Of a stretch of 64,000 nucleotides of DNA, positions 49,342 to 58,821 are shown piece by piece. The notes beneath the pieces are model-generated. The model ran no database searches, was not told the origin of the DNA, and saw nothing but the letters and a program-made list of their open reading frames with translations. The translations under genes and the position numbers were made by a program. The stretch's first letter is position 1; every line of letters starts with the position of its first letter. The stretch covers positions 992,001 through 1,056,000 of the forward strand of contig CBDDEC010000002.1 of assembly GCA_965226785.1 (NCBI GenBank). The letters run 5' to 3'. The DNA comes from CBDDEC01 sp965226785. Lineage in GTDB: Bacteria; Chloroflexota; Dehalococcoidia; UBA2979.

Positions 49342-52065
49342 ATGGCCACGCAACAGCTGGCGACATTCAGCCCTGAGATCCCAGCCGATGTCGAACACGT
49401 CCCCCTGATCCGCGAAGAGGCGCTGGACTGGCTCGAGACGCACCATGCTGGCGACCGCGTCTTCACCACCGGCGAACTGCTGACGATGGCGGGCGAAAGC
49501 CAGCGGCGCTGGCTGATTTCCCGGCTGCGGTCTCACGGCATCGCCGACGAGGCGGAGATCACCATCCCGGCCGCAGCCGATGCGCTGGCCGTCCTCTTCC
49601 TGCGGTCACGAGGCGTGAAGTTCCGCGACGCCGTCGACGCGGTGGTCGGTCGCAAAGGCGAGTTCGAGGCCGCGGAACCGAGGTACGGCGGCGTCTGGAA
49701 CCGGCTGATCGACATCGCCCTCAAACGCATCCGTCGACGCCTTGCAGCGCGGCTACTCGGGAGCGCGGCGTTCTCACTGATCCGCGACCCCGAGCGTCAC
49801 GCCAACACGCTCGTCATCGTGAAGCTCTCCGGCGGGCCGGTCGACACCTCGGCGTCAGGTGCCCCGCGCACCGTGAGCAGCGAGGATGCGTACCTGATCG
49901 TGCTCGAACGCCCGGCTCCGTCGTGCTGGGTGCTCTCGCCGCTGCGGGAGGTCCTCTATCTCGATGTCGACCAGCTTCCCTCTCGGGCCGAGCTCCGGGC
50001 CCGCCACTTTGTCAGCGTGCATGTGCAGACCGCGCGCGAGGGCTACGAGGTGTTCCTGGGGACGCTGGACCCGACGCCGATTTCATCGGACGACGAGACG
50101 CTGGAGTTCGTCGGCCGCATCTTCGACTTTGTGTTCCTCGATTTTCAGGAGTTTCTCCAGGCGCAGTCAGCCCAGAGGTTCGAGACGGCCATCCTGCCGG
50201 GAGTGACGAGCTCCGATGACCTTCAGCTGTGGCTCATCACTCAACTACTGACGACCGCCTATCCGGGGTCGCTGTGCGCGATCAGCGAAGTCTCAGCATC
50301 GTCCGAGGTGGTGAGCGTGCTCGCGAGCTCCGTGACCAGGCCCTGGGAGCCCTCGCCGCGGGATCCACCGGGAACGCTCGAAATGCTCTCGGGATACTCG
50401 GGGCGGATCGGCATCCCCCTCGTCGTCGAGACGGTCGAGGAACCGTGGACATCGTTGATCGAGTCGGTCGAGCCGGAGATGCGTTATCTGGCAAGCATCA
50501 CCCCGGCCGACGCCGGCGTGGGAGCCTACTCGGCGATCGCCTTGCCGATCCCGCTCAGTTCCGGCGAGTCTCTGGGGTCGCTGTACGTGCTGATGCCACG
50601 CGTCTCCCAGCCCCGACTGAACGTCGAGGTGCGTGTGCTGACGGTGCTCAGTCGGATCATCGGAGAGGTCGTCGAACGACAACGAGGCGCCATTCAGACA
50701 GCGAACGTGTCCGAGGATATCGCCACCCTGACCGTCCTCCCGCGGGAGCAGTTCCGGACCGCCTTGCTCGATCTGCTCGGCCGCAAGGCCGACGAGCTCG
50801 GACAGGTCGAACCGCTTGCGCGAGACATGAGGCTGCCGTTTCTCCTCCTCTCCGCCCACAGTCCGGACCCAGATGAGTTCGATCCTGTCATCTCAGGTCG
50901 GCTCAAGGATTGGCTGATCGAGAGCCTGCACCACCTCGAGTGGCGATCCTTCCTCCGGTCCCACCTGCCGGGGGGGTTGTCAGCGGACTCCGGTGCGGAG
51001 GACTTCATCAGCGAGCTGCCGGGCGCCGGCATGGTCATCGCGCTCGACCAGATGGTGACCAAGGACGAGCTGGACCGCATCCGCGACGCCTTCCCGACAT
51101 CGATCAATCGAGTTTCGCCGCCGAACTCTCCGGTCAAGCTGGTGGCCTGGATCCTCGACGTGCCGGCGCAGCGCATCCTGGACGCGTCCCGCGAGCAGGG
51201 CCTCGATGCGCTCGCGGGCGATGTCGAGCAATGGGCGTTCGACGTCGCGACGGTCGTCGATGACGTCGCCCAGAGCTATTTCCTAGCGCACGACGACGGG
51301 GAGTGGGACTCAGCGTTGGGTCGAATCCGCCGCGCGCTGCGGAAGGAGGGCGGCCGAAAGAACGGGTACCTGTACCGCCTGGCGGCGGAATGTTGCTTCT
51401 CTCTGGCGGACTGGCCCGGCGCGCTCAGGTACGCCCAGCAGGGGGTCGCGGTGAGCGGACAGGAGCTGGGGAGCGGCTTCGTTCGGTCGATGTGCCAGGA
51501 GGGGGATGCTCATCTCTTCAAAGGCGATCCGTTCCGCGCCTGGGACCTCTACTCGGAAGCGGCCCTGGGCACGCCGAACCACCCACTTCCCCGCTACTAC
51601 CGCGGCCAGGCCCTGATCTTGATGGCCAAGCTGCTGCATGAGTTCGAGGACGAGCGACTGAGGACTGAGCCGCTGCCGCCGGCTCAAGCCGAGCAGCTCC
51701 GCTCGGCCATGAGCACGCTGGTAGACGGAGCAATGGAGGACCTGACATCGGCGGCTGACCTACTCGATCAGTGGGGATTGATCCCGGAGCCGTACCAGTA
51801 CCGGAACTTCCACCTGGTCCCGACCCTGCTCGGGCAGGGCCTCGGCTACCTGCTGGACCGAGCGCCCGGTCCCGCTGCCAGCCGGCTTCAGAGCGCGCGC
51901 CGGAAATTCCCCAAGGACGACCTGTTCTTCCGCGAGTTCGTCTTCGCGAAGTGCTGGGAGCAGGGGCTGCATCGGCGCTACGGGGAGCTCATCCTGAGCG
52001 AGGGGTGGAGCGGGCTCACCGACCGCATGAGTGCGGCTTACGGCGAGCTGAGATGGGTGCCCTGA
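49342..52065 (+). CDS. Large GAF/TPR regulatory protein of the TelA-VWA locus
   Basis: 907 residues, ATG 49342, AGGAGG at 49327-49332. N-terminal HTH-like region (DRVFTTGELLTMAGESQRRW, about residues 40-70). A region of about 280-440 reads like a GAF sensor (LPGVTSSDDLQLWLITQLL, IALPIPLSSGESLGSLYVLM). Then comes a mixed domain (PREQFRTALLDLLGRKADEL, SINRVSPPNSPVKLVAWILD) resembling a degenerate nucleotide-cyclase or GGDEF fold. C-terminal TPR-like helices follow (EGGRKNGYLYRLAAECCFSLADW, DAHLFKGDPFRAWDLYSEAA). No full-length family is recognised. Divergence from the VWA operon and the shared operator suggest a sensor or regulator. Confidence 0.6.
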   Translation: MATQQLATFSPEIPADVEHVPLIREEALDWLETHHAGDRVFTTGELLTMAGESQRRWLISRLRSHGIADEAEITIPAAADALAVLFLRSRGVKFRDAVDAVVGRKGEFEAAEPRYGGVWNRLIDIALKRIRRRLAARLLGSAAFSLIRDPERHANTLVIVKLSGGPVDTSASGAPRTVSSEDAYLIVLERPAPSCWVLSPLREVLYLDVDQLPSRAELRARHFVSVHVQTAREGYEVFLGTLDPTPISSDDETLEFVGRIFDFVFLDFQEFLQAQSAQRFETAILPGVTSSDDLQLWLITQLLTTAYPGSLCAISEVSASSEVVSVLASSVTRPWEPSPRDPPGTLEMLSGYSGRIGIPLVVETVEEPWTSLIESVEPEMRYLASITPADAGVGAYSAIALPIPLSSGESLGSLYVLMPRVSQPRLNVEVRVLTVLSRIIGEVVERQRGAIQTANVSEDIATLTVLPREQFRTALLDLLGRKADELGQVEPLARDMRLPFLLLSAHSPDPDEFDPVISGRLKDWLIESLHHLEWRSFLRSHLPGGLSADSGAEDFISELPGAGMVIALDQMVTKDELDRIRDAFPTSINRVSPPNSPVKLVAWILDVPAQRILDASREQGLDALAGDVEQWAFDVATVVDDVAQSYFLAHDDGEWDSALGRIRRALRKEGGRKNGYLYRLAAECCFSLADWPGALRYAQQGVAVSGQELGSGFVRSMCQEGDAHLFKGDPFRAWDLYSEAALGTPNHPLPRYYRGQALILMAKLLHEFEDERLRTEPLPPAQAEQLRSAMSTLVDGAMEDLTSAADLLDQWGLIPEPYQYRNFHLVPTLLGQGLGYLLDRAPGPAASRLQSARRKFPKDDLFFREFVFAKCWEQGLHRRYGELILSEGWSGLTDRMSAAYGELRWVP

Positions 52066-52141
52066 GAGATCGGACTGACGGTTCTGGACATCGCGCCCGG
52101 CACGTGGCGTGTGAGGCCGCGGGGCGTTAGGACGCGGGGCG

Positions 52142-53152
52142 TTACGACCCCGGTGTAACAACTGCGCGAAAGCGTACGGCTCCCGCGCGGAGCCGCTCGT
52201 GGACCTCGCCCACGCTCGACAGCGGGTACACCTCGATGATCGGCCTGATTCCGTGGCGCACCGCCAGCTCCAGGAGGTCGCGGAGGTCCTGGGTTGAGCC
52301 GAAAAAGCTCGACACCACTCGCATTTGGAGGCCCATCATCGCGCCCGGTGACACGGGGAGGTGCTCGCCCAAGGCGCCGGTGAGCAACACCAGCGTGCTC
52401 TGCCGGCGCATCCCTGGGATCACGTCCGCCACGGCATCCGCGGAGTCAGCAGTGTTGAGGACGAGGTCGACGCCACCCAGCTCGCGGATGCGGTCGCCGG
52501 CCCCGGGCCCGCTGACCACATCGGCTGCGCCGAGCTCCCGAGCGACCTCGGCCTTGTCGGGGCTCGAGGTCACCGCGATGACCTCCGCGCCCAGGCCCCG
52601 GGCGATCGGTATCGCGAGGTGTCCGAGCCCGCCGATGCCAATGATGGCGACGCGTTGGCCGGCAACGAGTCCGCCATTCTTCATCGCGGCGAACACCGTC
52701 AGCCCAGCGCACAGCAGCGGAGCCGCGTCGACGTCACTGAGCAGATCCGGGATCGGAACGAGGTGATCGGCCGGGACGCGCATGAGCTCCGCGTAGCCAC
52801 CGGGATGACCGAGGCCAGCGAGCGCCGCCATCCCGGAGATGCACGCCTCCTCCTCGCCGGCGAGGCAGTACTCGCACTCGCCACAGCTGAACAGCGCATG
52901 CACAGCGACGCGGTCGCCCGGTCGAAGTTGCGAGTCTTGAACGGCGTCGCCGATCGTCTCGACGACGCCGACGACCTCATGGCCCAGCACCAGCGGCAGC
53001 GGGGCGGTCCCGCGAGCCGCGACCTTCAGGTCGGTGGCGCAGACCCCACACGCGGTCACGCGAATCAGTGCGTCCAACGGGCCGACCTCGGGGGCCGGCA
53101 GCTCCTCGATGGTCGGGGGGTCTCCCTGCTGTCGAATCACTGCGGCGAGCAT
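52142..53152 (-). CDS. Zinc-dependent alcohol dehydrogenase (MDR family)
   Basis: 336 residues. Catalytic zinc ligands in CGVCATDLK and GHEVVGVVE. The structural zinc lobe is SCGECEYCLAGEEEAC. NAD(P) binding is GIGGLGHLAIPIARGLGAEV. ATG 53152 start. A soluble MDR alcohol or aldehyde reductase; substrate unknown. It ends 77 bp from the GAF/TPR gene, converging with it. Confidence 0.9.
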   Translation of the reverse strand: MLAAVIRQQGDPPTIEELPAPEVGPLDALIRVTACGVCATDLKVAARGTAPLPLVLGHEVVGVVETIGDAVQDSQLRPGDRVAVHALFSCGECEYCLAGEEEACISGMAALAGLGHPGGYAELMRVPADHLVPIPDLLSDVDAAPLLCAGLTVFAAMKNGGLVAGQRVAIIGIGGLGHLAIPIARGLGAEVIAVTSSPDKAEVARELGAADVVSGPGAGDRIRELGGVDLVLNTADSADAVADVIPGMRRQSTLVLLTGALGEHLPVSPGAMMGLQMRVVSSFFGSTQDLRDLLELAVRHGIRPIIEVYPLSSVGEVHERLRAGAVRFRAVVTPGS

Positions 53153-53257
53153 GGTGGTCCTCCGTTCGGTGCGGCGGGGCGTGAGTATCTCCGAGAGGGC
53201 TCTGCACTGCTCACTCGGAGCAGCGCCCGCTGGAGAGCGCTGGGCCAGCCTCGCCGG

Positions 53258-53737
53258 TTAGCGGTCCCGCGGCGGCAGGCTCGAGCGTTCGACGAACTCC
53301 GCGCGCGTGAGCGGGCGGCGGCCGGCTGGCGAGTAGGCGACGTAGGTCGAGGTCACCTTGTCCCAGAGGCACTGACGATCGCGGTCCCACGTGCACCAGA
53401 GCGCGGCAATGATCGAGCTGATGCCGAAGGTGACGGCGCCGATCAGACCGAACAGCAGTCCCTCCACCACGAACTCGCGGAGGAGCGTGTACCAGCCACC
53501 GGCGCGGGACCCATCCTCTCGCATGATGTACATGTTCGTGAGCTGCTTGCCCGGCGTCTGGCCGCGCTGCGCGACGACAAGGAACCAGATCACCCAGCCG
53601 ACCACGAGCGTGACGATCAGCAGGAGGACGTCAAGCAGGTAGCCGCCGAGACGACGCATCGGGGTGGCCGTCTGTAGCTCGCCGTCCGGGTAGAAGGCTT
53701 CGATCACTCTTGGTGGTCTTGCCGTCATCGTCGCCAT
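53258..53737 (-). CDS. RDD-family membrane protein
   Basis: 159 residues from ATG 53737. The opening MRRLGGYLLDVLLLIVTLVV carries the R/D pattern of RDD proteins. GQTPGKQLTNMYIMREDG is the conserved loop. A second hydrophobic pair is VEGLLFGLIGAVTFGISSIIA, followed by LWDKVTSTYVAY. Small inner-membrane protein of unknown transport or scaffold function. Confidence 0.85.
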   Translation of the reverse strand: MATMTARPPRVIEAFYPDGELQTATPMRRLGGYLLDVLLLIVTLVVGWVIWFLVVAQRGQTPGKQLTNMYIMREDGSRAGGWYTLLREFVVEGLLFGLIGAVTFGISSIIAALWCTWDRDRQCLWDKVTSTYVAYSPAGRRPLTRAEFVERSSLPPRDR

Positions 53738-53815
53738 GCGCCGGACCTCACGTTTAGTGGCGTGATGATACCCGGCGGCGGACAACCGTCGTCCACACGC
53801 CTCATCGAACCTTCG

Positions 53816-53842
53816 CCCCTACCCAGACCCCCCGGGTAGGGG
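53816..53842 (+). promoter_or_regulatory. CsoR-type operator of the copper operon
   Basis: CCCCTACCC (53816-53824) and GGGTAGGGG (53834-53842) form a perfect 9-bp inverted repeat with a 9-bp spacer. GTATACTG, a -10-like element, lies directly after. G/C-tract palindromes of this form are CsoR/RcnR sites, and a csoR gene follows in the operon. Copper release of CsoR would derepress transcription. Confidence 0.75.
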
Positions 53843-53893
53843 TATACTGAGGTCACACCGATATCCCGATCCAGCATCGAGGAGATGACACCC

Positions 53894-54417
53894 ATGCAAA
53901 TGACCCTGTACGCCCCGGACGTGACCTGTGACCACTGCATCGGTTCGATCGAGCGTGCGGTCGGTACGGTCGAGGGGGCGACGTTCGTCTCCGGCGACCC
54001 CGATGGCAAGTCGTTCGTCGTCAAGGTCGCGAGCGGCGCTCTGCTCGAAGCGATCGCCACGGCGACCGAGGCCGAGGGCTACCCCCTCGGCGAGGCGCCG
54101 GCCGAGCACGACCACGCGTCGCCAGACGACCCGAACTGGGTGCCCGCCTATCGCGTGACCGCCACGGAGGCCGGGGCCGACGTCAACTACGCCTGCCCCT
54201 GCGGCTGCGACGCCGGATTCGCGTTCGACCGTACGCAGGCCGACCAGCACGCCGGGCTGCTGCTGCGGCCGCCAGCTCCTCGTCTCGTCGAGCGGAGCTG
54301 AGGCTTCGCTGCGGGCCGGCCTCGAGGGCGATGCGTACCGCATCGATGTGCAGACGGTGACGATGCCCTGGGGACAGCCCATGGAAGCGGCGATCGCCAT
54401 CCCCGCGGAGGCCTGAG
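53894..54417 (+). pseudogene. HMA-domain Cys-rich metal-binding protein, +1-base frameshift
   Basis: ATG 53894. The HMA domain YAPDVTCDHCIGSIERAV (TCDHC metal site) spans residues 1-66. Then a Cys-rich tail NYACPCGCDAGFAFDRTQ, HAG. An extra G in GGG at 54254-54256 shifts frame; removing it gives CCCGRQLLVSS and a normal ending PMEAAIAIPAEA with TGA 54415-54417, one base before csoR. The repaired protein has ~174 residues, probably a copper chaperone or sensor. A sequencing error or a real mutation is possible. Confidence 0.7.
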
Positions 54418-54681
54418 ATGGATACCGAAACTCGCGCCGACGTGCTGAAGCGGCTCGCCTACGTGGAGGGCCACCTCGGCGGCGTGCGCCGCATGATCGA
54501 GGACGACCAGTACTGCGTGGACGTGCTCAAGCAGACCTACGCCATCCGCCGCGCGATCGAGCGGCTGGAGGGCAAGATGCTGACCGGCCACCTCCACCAC
54601 TGCGTCGTCGATGGCATCAACCGCGGCGACACGGCGGTCCTCGACGAGCTCTCCGAGCTCTACGAGCTGGCGAACAAGTAG
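54418..54681 (+). CDS. csoR: CsoR-type copper-sensing repressor
   Basis: 87 residues, all-helical. DVLKRLAYVEGHLGGVRRMI starts helix 1. The Cu(I) ligands fit the C-H-C pattern: Cys33, His58, Cys62, with the same spacing as M. tuberculosis CsoR (36, 61, 65). It represses its own operon through the palindrome at 53816-53842. It lies between the HMA protein gene and copA. Confidence 0.92.
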   Translation: MDTETRADVLKRLAYVEGHLGGVRRMIEDDQYCVDVLKQTYAIRRAIERLEGKMLTGHLHHCVVDGINRGDTAVLDELSELYELANK

Positions 54682-54709
54682 CCACCACCACCACGAGCGG
54701 ACGAACACG

Positions 54710-57067
54710 ATGGCCACAGAGACTGGACCGACGGCGGCGTCCGAGGACGTCGAGGTCGTGAACGGCGACCTCCGCTTCGACGTGCGCGGGATGACCTGCG
54801 CCTCCTGTGTGCGCCGCGTGGAGCGTGCCCTTGAGGCTGTGCCCGGCGTCGAGGGCGCCAACGTCAACCTCGCGACGGAGGAGGCGACCGTCAAGGCCAC
54901 CGACGTGCCGGTTGAGGCCCTGCGTTCCGCCGTCGACCAGGCCGGCTATGACTTGCTCACCGCGGCCGGCGATGACGACGAGGCGCGCGATGCCCTCGAG
55001 GCCTCCCGCCGCGCGGACTACGCGCTGCTGCGCCGCAAGACGATCTTCGCCGGCGTGGTGGCCGCCTTCCTCGTCGGCTTCATGGCGCTCTCGCGTGTCT
55101 TCGACGCCGTAGATGACGTGCCGCGCTGGTTCCTGCACCCGGCCTTCTTCGCGCTGGCGCTGCCGGTGCAGCTCTGGGCGGGCCGTCAGTTCTATGCGGG
55201 CGCGTGGCGCATCGGGCGGCACGGCTCGACCGACATGAACACGCTGATCGCTGTCGGCACCAGCGCCGCGTTCGCGTATTCGGTGGTCGCCACCTTCGCG
55301 CCCGGCGTGTTCGACTCCGTGGAGGGCCTGGACGCGGCGGTGTTCTTCGACACCTCGTCGGCGATCATCTTCTTCGTCCTGCTCGGGCGGCTGCTCGAGG
55401 CGCGGGCGAAAGGACAGACCTCGGACGCCGTGCGCGAGCTGATCGCGCTGCGACCGCAGACCGCGCGCGTCCTCGAGGACGGCGAGGAATTCGAGATCCC
55501 GGTGCGCGCGGTGCAGGCCGGCGACATCGTGATCGTCAAGCCCGGCGAACAGATCCCCGTCGACGGAGAGGTCGTCGAGGGCTCGGCCGCCGTCGATGAG
55601 TCGATGCTGACCGGCGAGTCGGTACCGGTCGATAAAGCGCCCGGCGACGACCTCTTCGGCGCGACCATGAATACGAACGGGCTGCTGCGCCTGCGCGCGA
55701 CGGCGGTCGGGAGCGACTCGGCGCTCGCGCGCATCATCCGGCTCGTCGAGGATGCGCAGGGCTCGAAGGCGCCGATCCAGGGGCTCGCCGATCGCATCGC
55801 CGCGGTCTTCGTTCCGGTCGTCTTCGCCGCTGCGGCGCTGACCCTCGTCGTCTGGCTCGTCTTCGGCCCGGAGCCAGCGCTCACGTTCGGCATCCTCAAC
55901 GCCGTGGCCGTGCTGATCGTGGCCTGCCCCTGCGCCCTCGGCCTCGCCACGCCCACCGCGATCATAGTCGGCACCGGCCGTGCCGCGAGGCAGGGCGTCT
56001 TGATCCGCGACGCCGAGGCGCTGCAGCTCGCGCGGGACATCGACATCGTCGTCGTCGACAAGACCGGCACGATTACCGAAGGCCGCCCCGAGTTCGTCGG
56101 GGTCGAGTTCCTCGAGGACGCGTCGTTCGACGCGCGCGAGCTGGTGCGGCTGGTCGCCTCGACGGAGCGCGGCTCGGAGCACCCCTACGCGCTGGCGTTA
56201 GAGCGCGAGGCAAAGCGTATCGAAGTCAACCTCGACTGGCCGCTCACCTTCGAGAGCGTGGCCGGCCAGGGCATCGTCGCCCGCGTCGGCGAGCGCGAGC
56301 TGCTGATCGGCAATGACGCACTGCTCGCCGATCGCGGCGTCGCGAGCGACGGCCGAAGCGCCCTCGACGTGCTCGCGGACGCGGCCGGCGCACGCGGCGA
56401 GACGCGGCTGCGCGTGGCCATCGATGGCGAGGCGACCAGCGTCGTGGCCGTGGCCGACCGGGTGCGAGCCGGCGCCGCGGACGGCATCCGCAGCCTCCGC
56501 GACCTCGGCGTGCGCGTGGTGATGCTGACGGGCGACCAGGAGGCGACGGCGCAGGCCGTGGCACGCGAGGTCGGGGTCGACGAGGTCGTGGCGCAGGTGA
56601 TGCCGGAGGATAAGGCACGCATCGTGCGTGAGCTGCAGGCGGACGGTCGCATCGTCGCAATGGTCGGCGACGGCATCAATGACGCGCCCGCGCTCGCGGT
56701 GGCCGACGTCGGCATCGCCGTCGGGACCGGCACGGACGTGGCGCTCGAGGCGGCGCCGGTCACCCTCGTGCGCCCCGACATCGGCCGTATCGTCGCCGCG
56801 ATCCGCATCAGCCGCGCCACGATGCGCACGATGTGGCAGAACCTCGGCTGGGCGTTCGTCTACAACATTGCGCTGATCCCCGTGGCCGCCGGCGCGGGCT
56901 ACCTGCTGTTCTCGCAGATCCTCGACGTCGAGGTGCCGACGGCGCTGTCGCCGATCTTTGGCGACAGTGGCTTCCTCAACCCGATCGTCGCCGCCGCAGC
57001 GATGGCGTTCTCCTCGGTCTCCGTCATGGCCAACTCGCTGCGGCTGCGCTCCACGCGGATCGACTAG
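54710..57067 (+). CDS. copA: Copper-exporting P1B-type ATPase
   Basis: 785 residues from ATG 54710. N-terminal HMA domain with GMTCASC (residues ~30-36). Transmembrane segments follow. CPC in VACPCALGLATP near residue 406, phosphorylation motif DKTGTITEG near 450, TGES in the actuator domain, SEHPYALALE in the N-domain and GDGINDAPALAVAD near 660. Exports Cu(I) across the inner membrane, completing the CsoR operon. A frame extending upstream to 54611 is not used. Confidence 0.95.
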   Translation: MATETGPTAASEDVEVVNGDLRFDVRGMTCASCVRRVERALEAVPGVEGANVNLATEEATVKATDVPVEALRSAVDQAGYDLLTAAGDDDEARDALEASRRADYALLRRKTIFAGVVAAFLVGFMALSRVFDAVDDVPRWFLHPAFFALALPVQLWAGRQFYAGAWRIGRHGSTDMNTLIAVGTSAAFAYSVVATFAPGVFDSVEGLDAAVFFDTSSAIIFFVLLGRLLEARAKGQTSDAVRELIALRPQTARVLEDGEEFEIPVRAVQAGDIVIVKPGEQIPVDGEVVEGSAAVDESMLTGESVPVDKAPGDDLFGATMNTNGLLRLRATAVGSDSALARIIRLVEDAQGSKAPIQGLADRIAAVFVPVVFAAAALTLVVWLVFGPEPALTFGILNAVAVLIVACPCALGLATPTAIIVGTGRAARQGVLIRDAEALQLARDIDIVVVDKTGTITEGRPEFVGVEFLEDASFDARELVRLVASTERGSEHPYALALEREAKRIEVNLDWPLTFESVAGQGIVARVGERELLIGNDALLADRGVASDGRSALDVLADAAGARGETRLRVAIDGEATSVVAVADRVRAGAADGIRSLRDLGVRVVMLTGDQEATAQAVAREVGVDEVVAQVMPEDKARIVRELQADGRIVAMVGDGINDAPALAVADVGIAVGTGTDVALEAAPVTLVRPDIGRIVAAIRISRATMRTMWQNLGWAFVYNIALIPVAAGAGYLLFSQILDVEVPTALSPIFGDSGFLNPIVAAAAMAFSSVSVMANSLRLRSTRID

Positions 57068-57103
57068 CCACCGTTCGAGGAGACTTCGGGCGCTCGGGCG
57101 GGG

Positions 57104-57937
57104 CTAGTGCGTGCCGCTGAGGCTGACAATGCGGCCTCGCCACGACGAGTAGACGAGCGCGAGCACGAAGAGCGCCGTCGAGAACAGCACGACCGTGGCG
57201 CCGCTGGAGATGTCCGCGTACCACGAGATGTAGATGCCGCCGAGGCCGGACAGCGCGCCGACGCCGACCGAGATCGCGATCATGCGGTGGAACGAGTCGG
57301 TCAGCAGCCGCGCCACGCTGGGCGGGACGACGAGCGCGGCCGCGATCATCGTGACGCCCAGGACCTGCATCGAGACCACCACCGTCGCCGCGAGGATCAT
57401 CGCGAAGATGGCGTCGATCCACCCGCCGGAGACTCCGAAGAACCCCGCGACCTCCGGATCGAAGGTCATGAACAGCAGCTGCCGGTAGACGACGACCACC
57501 GTGATCGCCGTTAGCAGCGCGACAACGCCGATCGCCAGCAGGTCGCCATCCTCGACGCCGAGCACGTTGCCGAAGAGCGCGGCGTCGAAGCTGCGCGTAA
57601 AGCCGCGGTAACGACTGACCAGCGCGACGCCCACGGCGAAGGAGGCGGTCGTGACGATGCCGATCGCCGCGTCCGCGCCGATCGCGGGGCGGTGCCGGGT
57701 CGTGAGGTTGATGATGAACGCGGAGAGGAAGCCCCACAGCGAGGCGCCGAGGTAGAAGTTGAACGACAGCACGAAGCTGACCACCGCGCCACCGAAGATC
57801 GCGTGCGCCAGGCCGTGGCCGATGTACGACATGCGGCGCAGCACGACATAGACACCGACGAGCCCGCAGAGCGCCCCGACCATGGTCGCGGCGAGCATGC
57901 CTCGGGCGAAGAACTCGTACGCGAACGGGTCAAGCAT
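57104..57937 (-). CDS. znuB: Metal ABC transporter permease (ZnuB family)
   Basis: 277 residues with about eight hydrophobic helices. YEFFARGMLAATMVGALCGLV starts it. VLRRMSYIGHGLAHAIFGG is the conserved cytoplasmic coupling region. GVTMIAAALVVPPSVARLL is typical of Zn/Mn permeases. Last gene of the Zur-ZnuABC set, overlapping the ATPase gene by 8 bp. Confidence 0.92.
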   Translation of the reverse strand: MLDPFAYEFFARGMLAATMVGALCGLVGVYVVLRRMSYIGHGLAHAIFGGAVVSFVLSFNFYLGASLWGFLSAFIINLTTRHRPAIGADAAIGIVTTASFAVGVALVSRYRGFTRSFDAALFGNVLGVEDGDLLAIGVVALLTAITVVVVYRQLLFMTFDPEVAGFFGVSGGWIDAIFAMILAATVVVSMQVLGVTMIAAALVVPPSVARLLTDSFHRMIAISVGVGALSGLGGIYISWYADISSGATVVLFSTALFVLALVYSSWRGRIVSLSGTH

Positions 57938-58796
57938 CGTCGTTCATCCCGCCGTTCTCCTCGCCGTTCACCTCGCGTCCGGCGGCGTGCTTGCGGACAC
58001 CGATCAGGTGCGGTCGCTCTGCGACGAGCCGCATGCCCTCGTACTCCAGGACCGGCACCTCCGCGCCGTAGGTCTCCGCCAGCACTTCGCTGGTGAACAC
58101 CTCGTTGGGCGAGCCGTCAGCGACCACGCGGCCGTTGAGGCAGATCACGCGCGGGAGGTGCGCCGCGACGGCGTTCAGCTCGTGCGTCGTCATCACCATC
58201 GTGATCCCCTGGTGGTTGAGCTCGTCGAGCAGGTGCAGGATCTCGTCGCGCGTGCGCAGGTCGACACCGCTGGTCGGTTCGTCGAGGAGCAACAGTGACG
58301 GCCGTCGCGCCAGCGCCCGCGCGAGGAAGACGCGCTGCTGTTGCCCGCCGGAAAGCTGTCGGATGTGACGGTCGGCGAGGTCGCCGATGCCCAGGCGGTC
58401 GAGGATCGCTTCGGCGTCCCGCTGTGCCTCGCGCCCGGGCCAGGGACGCCAGCGCTGGTCCCGCACCGCCATCAGGACGACCTCGCGCGCGGTCACCGGG
58501 AAGTTCCAGTCGACGGTTTCGATCTGCGGCACGTAGCCGATCGCCTGCGAGGCCGGGTCGGGCGGCTGCCCACCCACGCGCACGTCGCCGCCGTAGACAT
58601 GTGTGTCGCCGAGGATCGTGCGCAGGAACGTCGATTTACCCGAGCCGGACGGTCCGACGATCCCCACGAAGTCGCCGGGCTCGATCGTGACAGTCGCGTC
58701 GTGCAGGACGGGGCCGTTGCGATAGCCCGCGCGCACGCCATCGAACTCGACGCGCAGACCGCCGTGGCCCGGACCGTGTGGCTGGGGGTGGAGCAT
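57930..58796 (-). CDS. znuC: Metal ABC transporter ATP-binding protein (ZnuC family)
   Basis: 288 residues. Walker A GPSGSGKST (about residue 40), signature LSGGQQQRVFLARALARR, Walker B LLLLDEPTSGVD, H-loop MTTHELNAV. A C-terminal extension of ~50 residues ends in a Glu/Asn-rich tail. Powers zinc or manganese import with the adjacent permease and binding protein. Confidence 0.92.
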   Translation of the reverse strand: MLHPQPHGPGHGGLRVEFDGVRAGYRNGPVLHDATVTIEPGDFVGIVGPSGSGKSTFLRTILGDTHVYGGDVRVGGQPPDPASQAIGYVPQIETVDWNFPVTAREVVLMAVRDQRWRPWPGREAQRDAEAILDRLGIGDLADRHIRQLSGGQQQRVFLARALARRPSLLLLDEPTSGVDLRTRDEILHLLDELNHQGITMVMTTHELNAVAAHLPRVICLNGRVVADGSPNEVFTSEVLAETYGAEVPVLEYEGMRLVAERPHLIGVRKHAAGREVNGEENGGMNDDA

Positions 58797-58821
58797 TGCT
58801 AGCGTCCCCTTGCTTGTTTGC

